DNA of 64,000 nucleotides from Lineolata rhizophorae (taxonomy: Eukaryota; Ascomycota; Dothideomycetes; Lineolatales; Lineolataceae). The notes beneath the pieces are model-generated. The model was given only the letters and a program-made list of their open reading frames with translations. It ran no database searches and was not told the DNA's origin. Positions 34,201-48,390 of the stretch are shown piece by piece (within the stretch, counting starts at the first letter, position 1; every line of letters begins with the position of its first letter). Location: contig MU001671.1 in assembly GCA_010093515.1 (NCBI GenBank), positions 1,248,282 through 1,312,281 of the forward strand, written 5' to 3'. The position numbers were made by a program, and so were the translations under genes.

Positions 34201-36640
34201 ACAGTTTTCGACGACCATTGCCACTGATCGACAAGGGACGAGTCTTTGCTCCGAAGATCCTTGCCTGCCGCTCATTTCCCAACCTTCACTGATGGAGGGT
34301 CCGTTTTATAATGGCGCTAATTCGTCGAGACCGGCCTCAGATCCGGGGTTGAAAACAACCGAGGACGGCCCGCCTCCCACTATGTACGACGCCCGGTTCT
34401 CAATCCCAGGACTGGGATCAGAAGCTGAGACGATCTCGTTCATCACCGCGGCCCAAGCTGGTGACGTGCGTACGTAGCCTAGCCGTCGGCCAGGGTATGT
34501 TTCCTAGGACGGCGAAGTTATTTAAAGTAGTTCCTCATTTCGCACGCTGCACAGATGCCAATACATACAAAACCTGGACTCGTTAATACAACAGACTCAG
34601 ATCCACTGAGGGATTAAAAAGCTGCATCTCAGACAGCTTCAATCCCGTTTCAATAAGCTCCACACTTCAAACCTCCTCATCAGAGGCCGACGCCAAAATA
34701 TCTCTCGTGCCCACAAATGCCGGATCCATTCCACATACTCTCCGTAGCGCCAGATCGATCCGTTCGCCTATCAGAGTCAGTCCCACCAAGTGCCCCGTGT
34801 GTATGTATGTACTCCCGCCGAGGCCGATTGACGTTTTTGACTTTCACGCTAGCGCATTTCACCCGGTGGACTTGAACGTTTCAAAATGCTACAGAGCGCC
34901 TGGATGATGTGCTCATAATGCCGCACGACACAGGCTGCCGGTAGAGTCTAAGTCTTTTGTGTATCTGTTAATCCATCCTTTTGTGCACGGGTGTAAAATG
35001 CCACTTGTGTACTCTCGCCGCGGCGACGCCGCCTCCGCTGAGATGGCTTGTCCGGGCGCACGAAAACATCTACTTGGCCTTCCCCACGCAAACGCCGTGG
35101 AAGCGTCAGATCTCTATGTATCGTATTTTCACCCGGCAGTCGTTATAATGTACACTGCAACTGGGATGCAACTTGTCACGTTCGAATGTCATGCGGGTTC
35201 GTTTCACTGTTTACTTGGCCGAACGGCGGCTGACCAATAGGACGACTTTCCAGTTCTCCGCGCAACGACGTCGAGAATCCCTTGGACACATAGAACCAAC
35301 GTTTTAGCATCGGGTTGGTTTACGTACGACTCTCCAACCATGAGCAAACTCGTACTAGTCTTCATGAAGAACGATCCCAGTCTCAACATTCTTCATGTCC
35401 CTCCTAGCATGGCGCGGGTTCGAGCTCCGTAGCACAAGGCACTCCCAAAATCTCTCCGATGGCACGACGACGACGCCCCAAAGCTGCCGTCTCCCGGCAC
35501 GCAGACCGCGCTCGACCCTTCTGACGGAGTCCCGCGAGCAGCAGCAGCCGATGCATGCCCTCCAGGCGCCCGGTTGCCTTCAATTCCCCACATGCTCGCC
35601 AGCGGCCTCCTCCACACCGGTCCGATGCACTGCCTGGTCTTTTCTGCTGCGTCCACCCGCTCTCCGCGCCTCAGCGACTGTCCTCTCTTTCCTTCTTTTT
35701 GCCAGCCTCCCTCATGTTACTCAAGCCATGCGAGGTGCTTTCCGAAAGGCGCGCCGCGCAGAGGCGCCGCGTCGGACGCTGCCCCAGCCTGAGTCGATAT
35801 CGCGGTGCAGCTAGCCAATCCAGCAGATCTCCTAGCTAGGTAGAGCCGGAGAGGCATCAGCCATCTCAGCGCAGCCCGCTGTGTAGAAGAACCCCGATCC
35901 CAAGCCGGCCCTTCCCTGCCCTCTCATCCCGGTGCCCCGCTGTATCTTCTCCCCCGATACCTACCGGCCCTTTGGTACCGCTGTGTGGCGCCCGCCGCGG
36001 CGACGGTACCAGCAGTGAAGCGCAACCCTCGTACGGCGCGTGCAGCTAGGCGTCAGCGGAGCGAGAAAGCGTGCGGCGCCGGTCTAAGCATCACGAGAGC
36101 ACCACCACCATCGCCTGACCGCCTCCAACACTCCCTTGGCCTGACCCGTTCTCTTCTTCTGTTCCCGCTCCCGCTCCCGCTCCCCCCTCCCCCAGGGCCT
36201 CGCCTTTGCTCGCACCGGCGCAACCGATACGCCTCTAGCCATCGGCCCACTTGACATCCAGGTGCGTACGACGTCCGCCCCAGCCGGCGAGAACAGCAGC
36301 TCGGGCTCGCGCCCGTCGCACATTTCTTCGTCTCGCCCGCGCCCGCGCGCCGCGCACGCGCGCGACGGTGGCGGGGGGTGTCGACGGGAGACGAGGGCGA
36401 CACTGTGGAGAAATTCTCCGAGAGCGCACCGCAGCTTGTGCTGCGGGTCCCGAGCGCCGGCGGGGGAGCCCGGCTACCTGAAATCTCTCGAGGAGTACGG
36501 CGCCGGGGGGCGGAGAGGTCCGTGCTTAGGTATGCGGCGTCTTGTACGTCTGCTCTGCAAGGTCTGGGCGGGGGCTTTTCTAGAGTAGTGCAGGCGCGTT
36601 CGTTCGGTGATAGGTAGGGCGCTAGCAGGAGCCTGGAGGG
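31209..36640. other. Gene-poor stretch after the ECL1-family gene
   Basis: About 5.4 kb with no supported gene. The first few hundred bases are likely the 3' untranslated region. T-runs occur at about 32315-32337, a (CTCCCG)n-like pyrimidine repeat at about 36163-36190, and TAGGTA/TACCTA motifs at about 33690-33780. The longest frame (32747-33676 minus, 309 codons) has background-like composition and no domain. Confidence 0.4.
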
Positions 36641-39060
36641 CTCCAGGAGGACGCACCGTTTTGATTGTGATAGTCACTGTAGGTCTGTTCATGGTGTCAG
36701 TTTCAATGCGATGTAAGTTTTATCTCATTTGTTAGTAGATCGAGGTCAGAGTAGGCATTTGTGGTAGTCACTCCTATGCAAGCTTATAGGGAGTGGAATT
36801 GTGCTACTAGCAAAGTCAAATCTCTATGGTAAGTACTTGACATGCTAGCCTCAAAAAGTGGTAAGACTATGACTTAGATATTTCATTACATGCCGATTTT
36901 ATTCAATATTCTTGATTCTCCTATAACTAAAATCATAGTTCGTCGGAACTAACTTTCTGAGGTGCACGTGCTCTCTATTTCTACTTCTCCTATCGCTCAT
37001 AGCGCTAATAGTTGCTTGGCGCAACTATCTGTTTTACTTATATTAAATTGAGAACTTATGATGGTGTTGTTCGTCCTATATGCTTTGCCGCCGGCAGTTG
37101 GAGACGATTTAATTATTAATAGATGGTTTTAATAGTTTGAAGGAATGAATCCTAAATTCCGTTTTGGCTACCAGTCCAACGTAGGACGTCAGCTATTATC
37201 ACAAGTCTAAAGGACAGCACACGAACTCAGCCTGACGGTTATCGCAAACTTGTAGGTTATATTTCTCCGTTCTGAAATGCGAGAGACCTGGCAATGTGCT
37301 GAGGACACAGTGGGTCCATATTCCAAGCATGACTTAGCTACTACCTCCCACGCTGAAAAGCGTTGGGTTTGGTTCGACCTCTATTCACGTTACGCAGTTA
37401 CTAGTCTAGTTCGTCACTTACCTGTCATCCTTCACTCAACCTTTCTTCGCTCTTTCTCTGATCCTTTTTAAAAGTTCTTGGTTTCATTAGCTAGTCATAG
37501 CCTGCACGTTCTTGCTCTTCCGTTCATCTCTCCAAGTCTATAAGTCTGGTACACAACCCGGCATTAGACCCGAGTAGTCTAAAGCCGGGCCGTCTGCCGA
37601 CGTGTTCTGTTTAGTTCCTCACAGATCTTCTGACGTCTAACCCATGTCGTGTCATTGTCGAATGCTCTCTCTAGTCACGTCCGGCCTTGCATCATGCTGT
37701 ATTTTCTTACAGTTAGCTCAAGACCACCTCCATCTAGCTCTTATGGCGTCTTATCCTTCTCCGCTTTGGAATATTCGTTCTAGTCCATCTCTTCTCTCGG
37801 TATCTCGGCTAGGAAGCTTTCCGCGAATAGCAAGAGTACTGTCGTCCCTTTTTCCATGCCAAAGAGACCCGATACGAACGTGAGTCAGGGGTTAAACTGG
37901 CGACCCGGTTGTGGGAATGCCTCGGCCCGCGGTAGGAAGGGAACGATCGAACTAAAGTGGGCCTCCCTCGCGACGCATTTACGTCAACCTGGAACGTTGC
38001 TAATTCTTGGTTTTAGGGCTATACTTAGTTGAATTGGACCATTTCTGCACCTGCTTCGAGCCGTCGGTAGCTATTTGTGAGAGAAGTGGCGTACATTGTC
38101 GACAGTACTAGGAGTATAAGAGCTGCCTACAAGGAAACGGTCTGCAGACAGAAGAATGCGTACCTAGTACCGAGAGAAAGGTGGAGTGCCCGCTAACACG
38201 CGACATTTACGGCGGGCATGTCTTTCTTAGATTTCCCGCTCCCACCTGTTACTTCTCCCTTCAATTTTGCAAAACCTTGCGGATCAGCTCATAGTTCATC
38301 GATGACCGCTAGCGTCAGGAGTCGTAACTGGATACTTCGGAACGGCCTTGGAGATCGTCTATCATGACCAGGTCTCTCCACTTCAAAGGGTCTATATGAA
38401 CATAAGATTGGTTCGAACGCAAAGTACCAGCCACATGACCCTATCATTGGTTGTTGCATTTAGCCAAAATGGAGTATTCTTTCATCTTCTCGATTGACGG
38501 GCGCATCTAGTCTGTCTACCGGGCAAATATTTATCGAAATCTCCACCAAAGCGTTAGAATATCCCTTCATTCCAGGTAAAGGAGCACCTTTTAAATGGAT
38601 GCGATCAAATCCGGGAGAATACCCCTAGGACATTCATCAAGGGTTCTGATTATCCGGAATGCCCTGTCCTGTCAGCTCTAGGTGCATAAACCATGACACA
38701 TAGGGTCGAGACTAGGTCATCCATAACCTCGACTCCTTGTAGTGCGGTTCCTCCTGCGCTTGAACAGCATTCCCTGAACAGCATCCTCGTATCAGTGCTC
38801 CTACATCTCAGCCCTATACAAGCCCACAGCGTCTGAGTTTTAGTCCGTGGAGCGTACAATAGAGTTATAACAACTATCCAAGAGCTTCCCGGCATCGCAT
38901 CACTAGGAGAGACGTCGCAAGCGTACTAGAGGACGAATATATTGGCAACCCTTAATACAGGACTCAGCCCGCAAAACGCCTCGGCTGAGAACACTGGGGC
39001 TACGGGCACCTGGACGACGTTCCTCCGTGGCGTCTTCAATAGATTGTCCTATAGGAAGCT
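36641..39060. repeat. AT-rich decayed block, probably RIP-mutated repeat of unknown class
   Basis: About 2.4 kb whose composition turns abruptly from GC-rich to AT-rich with many TA dinucleotides, then returns to GC-rich near 39060. Frames are short and broken. Short stretches on the minus strand (about 38330-38610) look faintly protein-like but match no family I can name. I found no paired terminal repeats or target-site duplication. The pattern fits an old repeat mutated by repeat-induced point mutation. Whether it is a DNA transposon, a LINE, a retroelement or a dead host gene cannot be decided by eye. Confidence 0.5.
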
Positions 39061-41360
<2,300 letters not shown>

Positions 41361-41964
41361 AGCGCGTTGGGCTGCTCCTGATTTGCCACATCTGTGGGCG
41401 TAGCGTAACGACAAAAAAGAGAAAAGATTACTCAAAATTCGCCAACGATTATTCCTCTTACCCGTGAATATCTACTTCAAATTTGTCCATATAGCTAGCT
41501 GCATTTGATTACAATAAAGCATTGCCAAAAAGTTGGCCATCACATGGGTGCAACATTTTTGAGCCTGTCTTTGATTGTCTGTAGTGGAGGGATAGCGCCA
41601 CTTGTGTCATGATAAGCACATGGCCCGCTGTGCCACCCGACTTAAATGACAGGATCAATTGAGGCGCTCCAGCCGCAGTAAGGCGCATCTTGAATTCTTG
41701 ATTAATGCTTCTCTTATATTGAAATTCGCAGAACACGTGTGGGGTCGCTTTTTGGGGTCCGGACGCGTGGTCCTACGAAGTGGCTTTTGCGCCTTTGTTT
41801 CGCGAATTCCTCGGCGTTGACATTCTCTTGTGTGCACTTGCAAAAGCTGCAGCTGGCCTGCAGGTCAGCCGGGTATGCACGTTACCGTTGCTAGTATTAC
41901 TCTGCACTTGATTCTTTTAAAAATCTACGTGAATGCTCTCGGGGGAAAATGAGAGAGAAAAAAA
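41361..41964. other. Xylanase 3' flank, no gene seen
   Basis: The 3' untranslated region and AT-rich spacer. No supported frame. Confidence 0.45.
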
Positions 41965-42110
41965 TTTTTTTTTTTCTGAACTACTGGGTAAGGAGGTAGG
42001 GACGGCGGAGGCAGATAACTAAATTGCCTCCGACGCCAACGGGATTAGAACCTGAGCACGTCAGTCGAGAGTCAGCCCGATACTTTGCCAGTAGACTTAC
42101 CTCTCAATTA
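41965..42110 (-). mobile_element. SINE-like, tRNA-derived relic
   Basis: Read on the minus strand, the element has a Pol III A-box match (TGGCAAAGTATCGG, 42090-42077) and a B-box match (GGTTCTAATCC, 42052-42042). The spacing is close to that of a tRNA. A tRNA-unrelated body follows, then an A11 tail (41975-41965). Tail, body and promoter order are those of a tRNA-derived SINE. The anticodon arm no longer folds cleanly, so it is not a working tRNA. A chance tRNA pseudogene next to a poly-A/T run is the alternative. No second copy was seen in the window and target-site duplications were not clear. Confidence 0.4.
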
Positions 42111-44108
42111 GAAGAGCTTCGTTGAAAAATGTAAAGCTAGGAAAGCCGGATAAATCTTAAACTGATGATTACTACGCTTGTCAGCTTCCGTCGGTTAGAG
42201 CTTTCCATGGGATTACCGAGGGGCATAAGCACTATTTCAGCCAGACTTACAATCGTACCACTTGTAGAGCTGAAAGTACTGTGAAACATAAAAGTTGTGA
42301 AAAGGAAGGTCTCACATGCTGTTCCGAGATACTGAAATACTCTCCGTGAGCGCTGTGCTTGAAGGAAGTAAACGAACACTTAAACTAAAAGGTAGCTACT
42401 TGGCTAAATTATACAGCCTTTTTCATGTGTCAGTAATTGCTCAGAAATTTTTGACAGAAATTCTTGTACTAAATTAAAAACGCACGTTCTTAAAATGCTG
42501 TACATGGTATTTGCATCTGTCTAGTAGGTGGACTCCATCTACCAGAACTGTCCCAAAATATCTGAAAAGCACCCAAAAGCATGCAAAAAGCAAGCTTTTT
42601 ACAGGCACTTGCAATGAGCTCCTGGGTGAACATGGTAGAGTCTTTAAAGGATGAAGGCGTGTCGTAGACTAGTGCCCTTGACATGTCACCGTCAGTAACT
42701 ACACCACTACAACGCTCTAAAGTACTAACGGACTTAGACCTCTCCCTCCGAAAACTGGCAATTGAGATAAATACAGCCCTAGGACTGTTAGAAGATAGTG
42801 CTAAGTAAAGTGGAGGTTACCTAGGAGCAACGCAGCCTAGTTGCCATAGTGCTGTAGGCTATAATTACTATCCTCCTTAGTCTCTTCTAATTATAACAGA
42901 AATTCGGCCGGTATCTTATATAATTCTAACAAGGAAAAACTCCTCCTATCCGTAGCTACATTATGGTTTCTGCAACTGGTCTTCGAGTCTTCCTACCGTA
43001 ACTGCACCTAGCCTCCTAAACGCAAGCGAAGCCCGCCCTAGCCAACAAACGCAACCACACAGCATCGCCAAGAGCAATTTAATACGGCCACCTGATGCAT
43101 ATCTGATGCGGCATGACTTTATTAGACGGTTGCATGTTTCTAAATTGGTCGAGGGAGTTTTTTTTTTTAAGAAAAAAAATCAGACGGGCATCCATCCGTT
43201 CAACAATCATGTATGAGTAACCGCTAGTCTCAGCTATCATATCGCAATTAGGGTGATGAAGTCGACGTTGTCTACGTAACTATGTAGAAGATCTTTGAGC
43301 ACTCATTTGACTTTTGCACATATATTCTTCTACTATGGATCTGTTGCTGGAACGCTGTAAACGGGAATGAACGAGAATGACAGCCTTCCTGCAATCTGTG
43401 GCAGCCATTGTACTGCTGGAAACGTTCAAAGACGCGCCCTCTCTGCTCCGTGCTATCGCCATATCTTTACGACAGCTCGTCCCTAGCAATTTTGAAATAG
43501 GCGATATTGAGATGGGCATCTGGTTCACCGGATTTTGCATGGATTGCTTCAAGTTCCGAGTATGCGGCGGTGCAAGGGGGAAATGATGATATCGCTCAAC
43601 TGTACCAAAACACCATTTCTGAAGAGGAGGGTGATAGGATTGCAGAAACGTTGAAACGCCGCTTCGTCGCTGTGCTGGAAAATTGAAGCTGCATGCGTCG
43701 CTTATATTCGGAGCCAACGTAACGAATGGGATGAGTGAATGTATATTGGACGGTACCTAAGTTCCATGCGGTTCCTCGAACTAGAGAATGAGCATGCCCA
43801 TACTCCGTACAGACGAGACAATAACTCTAAGCTGCGACTGGGTAGATTTAAGAAGTGCAGTATCAGAGTACGCTAATCCAAAGAAGGCTAGCCTCTCCCA
43901 CCCGAACGCGTCCTGAAGCGCGTTCTTCGGCGCTGCCCCGCCACGACAGCGCAACGTGCATTTGACAGCGCAAAAACCACAGGGCCAACAAAACACTTCC
44001 TTACCTACATCGCTCCGTACCCAGCCTACCATTCGCCGCACCCGTCGCGTCGCGCCCCCGCCCTGCTGAAACGAAACGCGCACCTCGAAAACGAAAATAC
44101 GGGAAAAG
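42111..44108. other. AT-rich decayed stretch before DAD2
   Basis: About 2 kb, AT-rich to about 43250 with short broken frames, including a T/A homopolymer pair near 43160-43190. At 43280-43717 both strands carry an open frame (145 codons minus, 69 codons plus). Neither resembles a known family, so it may be a relic. The last 300 bases turn GC-rich and hold the DAD2 promoter. Confidence 0.4.
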
Positions 44109-45169
44109 ATGTCCTACGCGCCGCGCCCGACGGGCTTCCCCTCGCACCTGCGCCACCCGTCCGGCCTCGGCGCGCCGGGCGCCAGCACGATGAGCAGCGG
44201 CGGGTCGGCCGGCGCATCGTCGGCGTCGGCGTCGGCGTCGGCCGCGGCGGCAGCGATAGCGGCCGGAGGGGGCGGCCAGTCCCCGGTCCTGGTCGCGCGC
44301 ATCAACGAGAAGAGGGCGGAGCTGGCGAACCTGAAGGAGCTGCAGGCGCTGAGCGCGGGGCTGGCGGACCAGATGCAGACCTTAGAGGAGAAGCTGGCGA
44401 CGCTGTCGGATGGGGCCGAGGGTGAGTGAAAGAATTTTTTTTTTTTAAAAAAAAAAGGGAAATGGAAGGGGGGACTGGGACGGAAGTCCTGTCGGATGAG
44501 GGTACGTGGGCGGAGGGGATTGCTGGGTCCGGGGAATGCGCAGGAGGGACGTTGGCGTGTTGCTGCGCTGCGCTCTGAGGGACGCGGGGTGCTGCACGGT
44601 GCTTTGCGCGCTTGCTTGCCGCTGCTGGTACTGCTGCCGCAGGTAAAGGAGGCCCCGCGTGGGATGTTGGAGGCGCGCGATGGGAGATTCCGGGTTTGAG
44701 GCTGGCAGATGAAGATTTTCCCGTTCAACGCTAATGTGAATGCGTGAAAAACTGCAGCTGTCGCCGCCGTGCTGTCGAATTGGCATAACGTGCTCCGAGC
44801 TATCAACATGGCGTCCAGTAGGGCTCACTCTTTCCCGTTTTTCCTTCCTATCACACACCAATTTTGCGCCAATTACACGATCCACGTCCGGCAGCCCGTT
44901 CTGGGCCCCCCGTGGCCCCCGCCGTGTTTCGCTTGCGCTGATTTTCCTTTCCGGTATGCCGAGACTGGACAATGTTTGGCTGACTGGTGTTGTTATCTCT
45001 TCTCCTTCGTTCAGTGAAAATCCCAAAGCCGCCCGAGGAAGAAGGCGAGGAACCGACCCTCGTCGAGAGGAAGGAGGGAGACGTCCCGCTGCCTCAGACC
45101 CTCGTGCGAATCCCGACGGAGCAGGCGAATCTGCTGCCGCAGGCCAGCTCTGGCAGTGCGGCCGATTGA
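44109..45169 (+). CDS. DAD2: DASH/Dam1 complex subunit Dad2
   Basis: A subunit of the fungal DASH ring that couples kinetochores to spindle microtubules. Exons 44109..44421, 44758..44817 and 45015..45169 give 175 residues. The conserved core reads LVARINEKRAELANLKELQALSAG (split here: LVARINEKRAELANLKEL, then QALSAGLADQMQTLEEKL), and the joins restore SDGAE-AVAAVLSNWHNVLRA and INMAS-MKIPKPP. The C-terminal PLPQTLVRIPTEQ is also typical. The N-terminal 50 residues are Ser/Ala/Gly low complexity, and a second ATG at residue 28 is possible. Intron 1 (336 nt) holds a T-run followed by an A-run. Exon 2 is only 60 nt. All joins are in phase 1. Confidence 0.93.
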
Positions 45170-46050
45170 ATAGTGCGCGCGCCGTATGTGCATGCGTGCG
45201 TGCGGCCCGTTTGAGCGTCGGGTCGCAATGCGGTGTCACCGCGTGTCGACGACGTTGTGTACCCTCAGCTAGAGCGCCATCCTTGCCATTGAAAGGTGTG
45301 ACCTACGCCACCGATCGCTAAATCGTACGAGCATCAAAAGGGTAGGTTCGTCCGCTCCAATAGCGCTGGGTAGGCTTTGAAGGAACGGAATAAGACGGAA
45401 AGTTATCTCGAAATCTCGACTGAGTCTTCTGTCGTCGCTGGTGGGGTCAGATGGGGAGCGGGGGTGTGGAATCCACAAGGCGATTCGTTCACTCCCGAGG
45501 GCATTCGGGTCACTTCGGTTTGCCTCTGAAGATGAAAGTAATGATTCCTTTGACCATGAATTGAATCGTTGACGCTGTACATAGCGAAGAAGGGCGAGAA
45601 TAGACTCACTCCTACAATTCCACCAATAAAAGGTAATAAAAGGGAAACAAAAAAAGACTAACGCCTTAGAAGCTTTTACTCCATGCAACCATGAAATTTC
45701 TCCGGAAAGCACCTAAGACCACCGCAAGGCGTCTTGCATGGGCCAGGTTGATCGAACAGTCTAGCTTCATGCCGAACAAAAACTCATCTCAAGGTAGCAG
45801 CGTCAAGGCTCTCCGCCTTCAAGCGAAGAGACAATGAAACAAAATTTCCGAACTCCATGCTTCGACAATTCCGCGGAGGCAGCTCCGAATCAAACAAGCA
45901 AACACGTAAAGGAGAGCCATCTCGAAAGGCCCGAGTGCAGACCGCACATTCTTTTCTTTTTTCTCATCCGCCCGATTCCAAACCCGTTGTTTTGTCATTT
46001 ACACTATGCCACCGTGCAGTGCGTAGTCTATCGTGGCCGGTCACCCGTCC
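45170..46050. other. Convergent intergenic region of DAD2 and YPI1
   Basis: Holds both 3' untranslated regions. A 147-codon minus-strand frame at 45269-45712 has no domain and is not called. Confidence 0.45.
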
Positions 46051-46594
46051 TTACTTCTTCTTGAGCGTGTGCTTTGGCATCTTCTCGTAGGCGTTCGGGC
46101 TCGGCTTGCGCGGCTTGCACTCGCCGCCGTCGTGGTCATGGTGACGGTGCGCGTTGCGGCCGCGGCGGCCGCCGACGGGCCGCGCCGAGCCGTCGTCGGC
46201 GTCGCTGTCGCTGTCGGAGGAATCGGAGTCGGAGGAGTCCTCGTCGGAGGACTCGTCGATGGGGTGCGGCTTGTGGTATATGCAGCAGACTGGCAATGCC
46301 GAAGGAGAACGATTAGCGAGACGCTCGTGGTCTCTTGGCTATACGATAGTGTTGTGTTGTGGCTCGCTCACCTTTCGAGCTCTTCTTGCCCATCCCCTCG
46401 TTGTCGATCACGTCGTCCGCCCAGTGGATGTGTCGCCGGGCGGCCGGCTCCGCGCGTAGCCGCAGCCGCCCCGACGATGGCAGCGTCACCGTGACCGGGG
46501 GGTTGGGCCGCTCCTCCACCACGGCGGTGGCGGTGCCGCGCTGTTGCGTCGTCGCCATCTGGCGGGCGGAGGACGAAGGTGCGGCGGCAGGCAT
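46051..46594 (-). CDS. YPI1: PP1 regulatory subunit/inhibitor Ypi1 (inhibitor-3 type)
   Basis: A small, disordered, nuclear regulator of the PP1 phosphatase. Exons complement(46051..46289, 46372..46594) give 153 residues, or 141 from the second ATG at 46558. The family signature is split by the intron: [21 protein letters not shown], with HIHWA as the RVxF-type PP1 docking site, then [10 protein letters not shown] in exon 2. The join (phase 1, donor GTGAGC) restores [12 protein letters not shown] as in yeast and animal inhibitor-3. Next come an acidic Ser/Asp repeat of about 25 residues and a basic His/Arg/Lys-rich C-terminus that could serve nuclear import. Its partner, the PP1 catalytic subunit, is coded 12 kb away (58774-60125). 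Confidence 0.93.
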
Positions 46595-48029
46595 GGCGGC
46601 TATTGAAGCGGTGTGTGTTGGCGGCGAAGAGAGTAAGCGGGATGAGGACGAGGGTTAGGTCGATCGATCAACGATTTGGCGAGGCGGAGCGGCGTCGGCG
46701 TTGGAAATGGAAAGAGAAGAGGTAACACCAAGAGAAGCGCTGATGGCGTCGAAATGGTGATATCGATGCGAGGCGAGGAAAGGGAATCGCCGAAACAAGC
46801 GTTCGGGCGTACTAGGATCAGACGGTTGGGGGAAGACAAGATCCCGGCCGTTTGGCACGCGGTCACACTACCGTATGTAGCGCGGAGTGCGTCGCAGGCG
46901 ATGCGGAATGACGGAAGGCCTGAGAGCCGCGAAGCTTCGGGGAGCGTGGACCCTCGGTCGCTGCACTTGGCAAGGTACGGATTACCGGGATGGGCTGCTC
47001 CCAACGAGGCGGTGGGTTATCGAGAAGGAAGAGGTGGGCACAGCAGGGGGCGCGCAGGCGGGCTTCAAATATATCCACTTTGCTTGCCCTGTCTTGGGTG
47101 AAAGTGAGGGTCGCCCGCGGGAGAGTCCACGCGTGCCGTGCACACAAGATTACTGCCGCGGGGTAGGAGAGAAAGAAAAACGCGCGCCGGACGTGTGACG
47201 GGTACGTGCAGGACGCAGGCTTGCTCTGCAGGCACTTGCTGCCCTGAGGAGTTTTTCTTGCTTCCTGCGAGGCGGAAAGGCGAGGCGCGATTTGCCAGCA
47301 GAGAAGGCTTGTGTTGTTCGACTGGAGAGTTTGCTTTGTTGTTGCGCGATGATTGACCAGCGGCGGGCGAGGCGGGCCCGGTGGCGGGGGACCGAGACTG
47401 CCCGGCCCTCGAGACTCCCCCGAGACGGCGCCGTCGGCGCGGGCTGCTACGCGCGCGCCTTCGGGGGCACCACCCGGAATATTCCCATTTGCTCTCTGGC
47501 GCATGTGCCCAAGGTACATAGTATAAATGCTTTTTCAGCCCCTCTTGATTCCTCCTGTGCTTCGTAAGATCTGTGAAAATTTGTCGCCAAAGATTATCCC
47601 CGTCTTCGTTGTTTGCTTTCTAAACGTGTGATTCAATTGCACTCGTCCACTCTCGTGGCACGTCAAGTCCGAGGGAGCGATACAAATTGGTATCCCAGCA
47701 AGATATTCTCAAGCTCCTGTCCACCTTTCATGTGCCAGTCTCTGAAAATTTGTGAGTGGTCGCTCAAAGGATGCGGACCGTCGAAGCTAAGCAATTGTGC
47801 ATGGCTGGATCTTTTTGACCTAGTTGCAGATTCAAAGGCCCTTTGGCTGAGCAGAGCGGGGGTTTCAATGGTCTCGTGATGGCGTTAGATCTACGATGAG
47901 GCCCTACTGGCTGGGCTGTTCCTGTTTTTATTCTTGCGCGGGATAGGCGCGATCATAATCACGCAACTTGCTTATCTGTGAGCAGGATCAGTGGAAGGGA
48001 GAAGAGAGCCTGGCTTTACTGCCAATTCC
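46595..48029. other. Intergenic region upstream of YPI1, no gene supported
   Basis: GC-rich next to YPI1 and more balanced further on. The 218-codon minus-strand frame at 46863-47519 has background composition and overlaps plus-strand frames. Confidence 0.4.
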
Positions 48030-48266
48030 TTATTCGACCGTAGCCATAACTTGAGCGTGTGGATGCTGAGGATGCCCGAGGTTCCGGACAGAGAACTCGC
48101 CAGTCTGGCCGTTGAAAAGAATACCAATTCTCGGCATCGAGCTCCAGCTTAGTGGCACAAGTCTGTTCAGGGTGCTGCGATCGAGGGCTTGCATTTGGTC
48201 GTGAACGACAAATGTAGTAGTACGTGTGCCAAATGGTGAGAAACAGCTCAACAAACATGAAAGCAC
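48030..48266 (-). CDS. Possible small ORF, 78 residues, unrecognised
   Basis: A single-exon frame whose second half (from FVVHDQMQALDRSTLNRL to the end) has balanced, protein-like composition and ends at a TAA. The first 20 residues are hydrophobic with two cysteines and could pass for a signal peptide or signal anchor. It overlaps a longer minus-strand frame (48016-48390) in another phase. No family is recognised. It may be an exon of a larger, unseen gene, or chance. Confidence 0.22.
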   Translation of the reverse strand: MLSCLLSCFSPFGTRTTTFVVHDQMQALDRSTLNRLVPLSWSSMPRIGILFNGQTGEFSVRNLGHPQHPHAQVMATVE

Positions 48267-48390
48267 TGAGAAACATGAGGCAGAAGGTAGATTGGAAAGA
48301 CATTTGAAACTCGAGGGTGAAGGTTTTCATTGTGGAGCCAAGTGCTCTGTGATGTGTTGCGTGGACATGACAGGTTTTGAGTTGGAGCAA

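Noticed and set aside
35350-35430. tRNA-like B-box (GGTTCGAGCTCC)
   Set aside because: No matching acceptor or anticodon stem upstream, and the T stem pairs only with G-T pairs.
36641-39060. Assignment of the AT-rich block to an LTR retroelement
   Set aside because: No paired terminal repeats and no diagnostic domain could be recognised; class left open.
43280-43717. 145-codon minus-strand gene
   Set aside because: An open frame also exists on the other strand, there is no family resemblance, and it lies in decayed DNA; kept only as a possible relic.
46863-47519. 218-codon minus-strand frame upstream of YPI1
   Set aside because: No family resemblance; more likely YPI1 upstream sequence.
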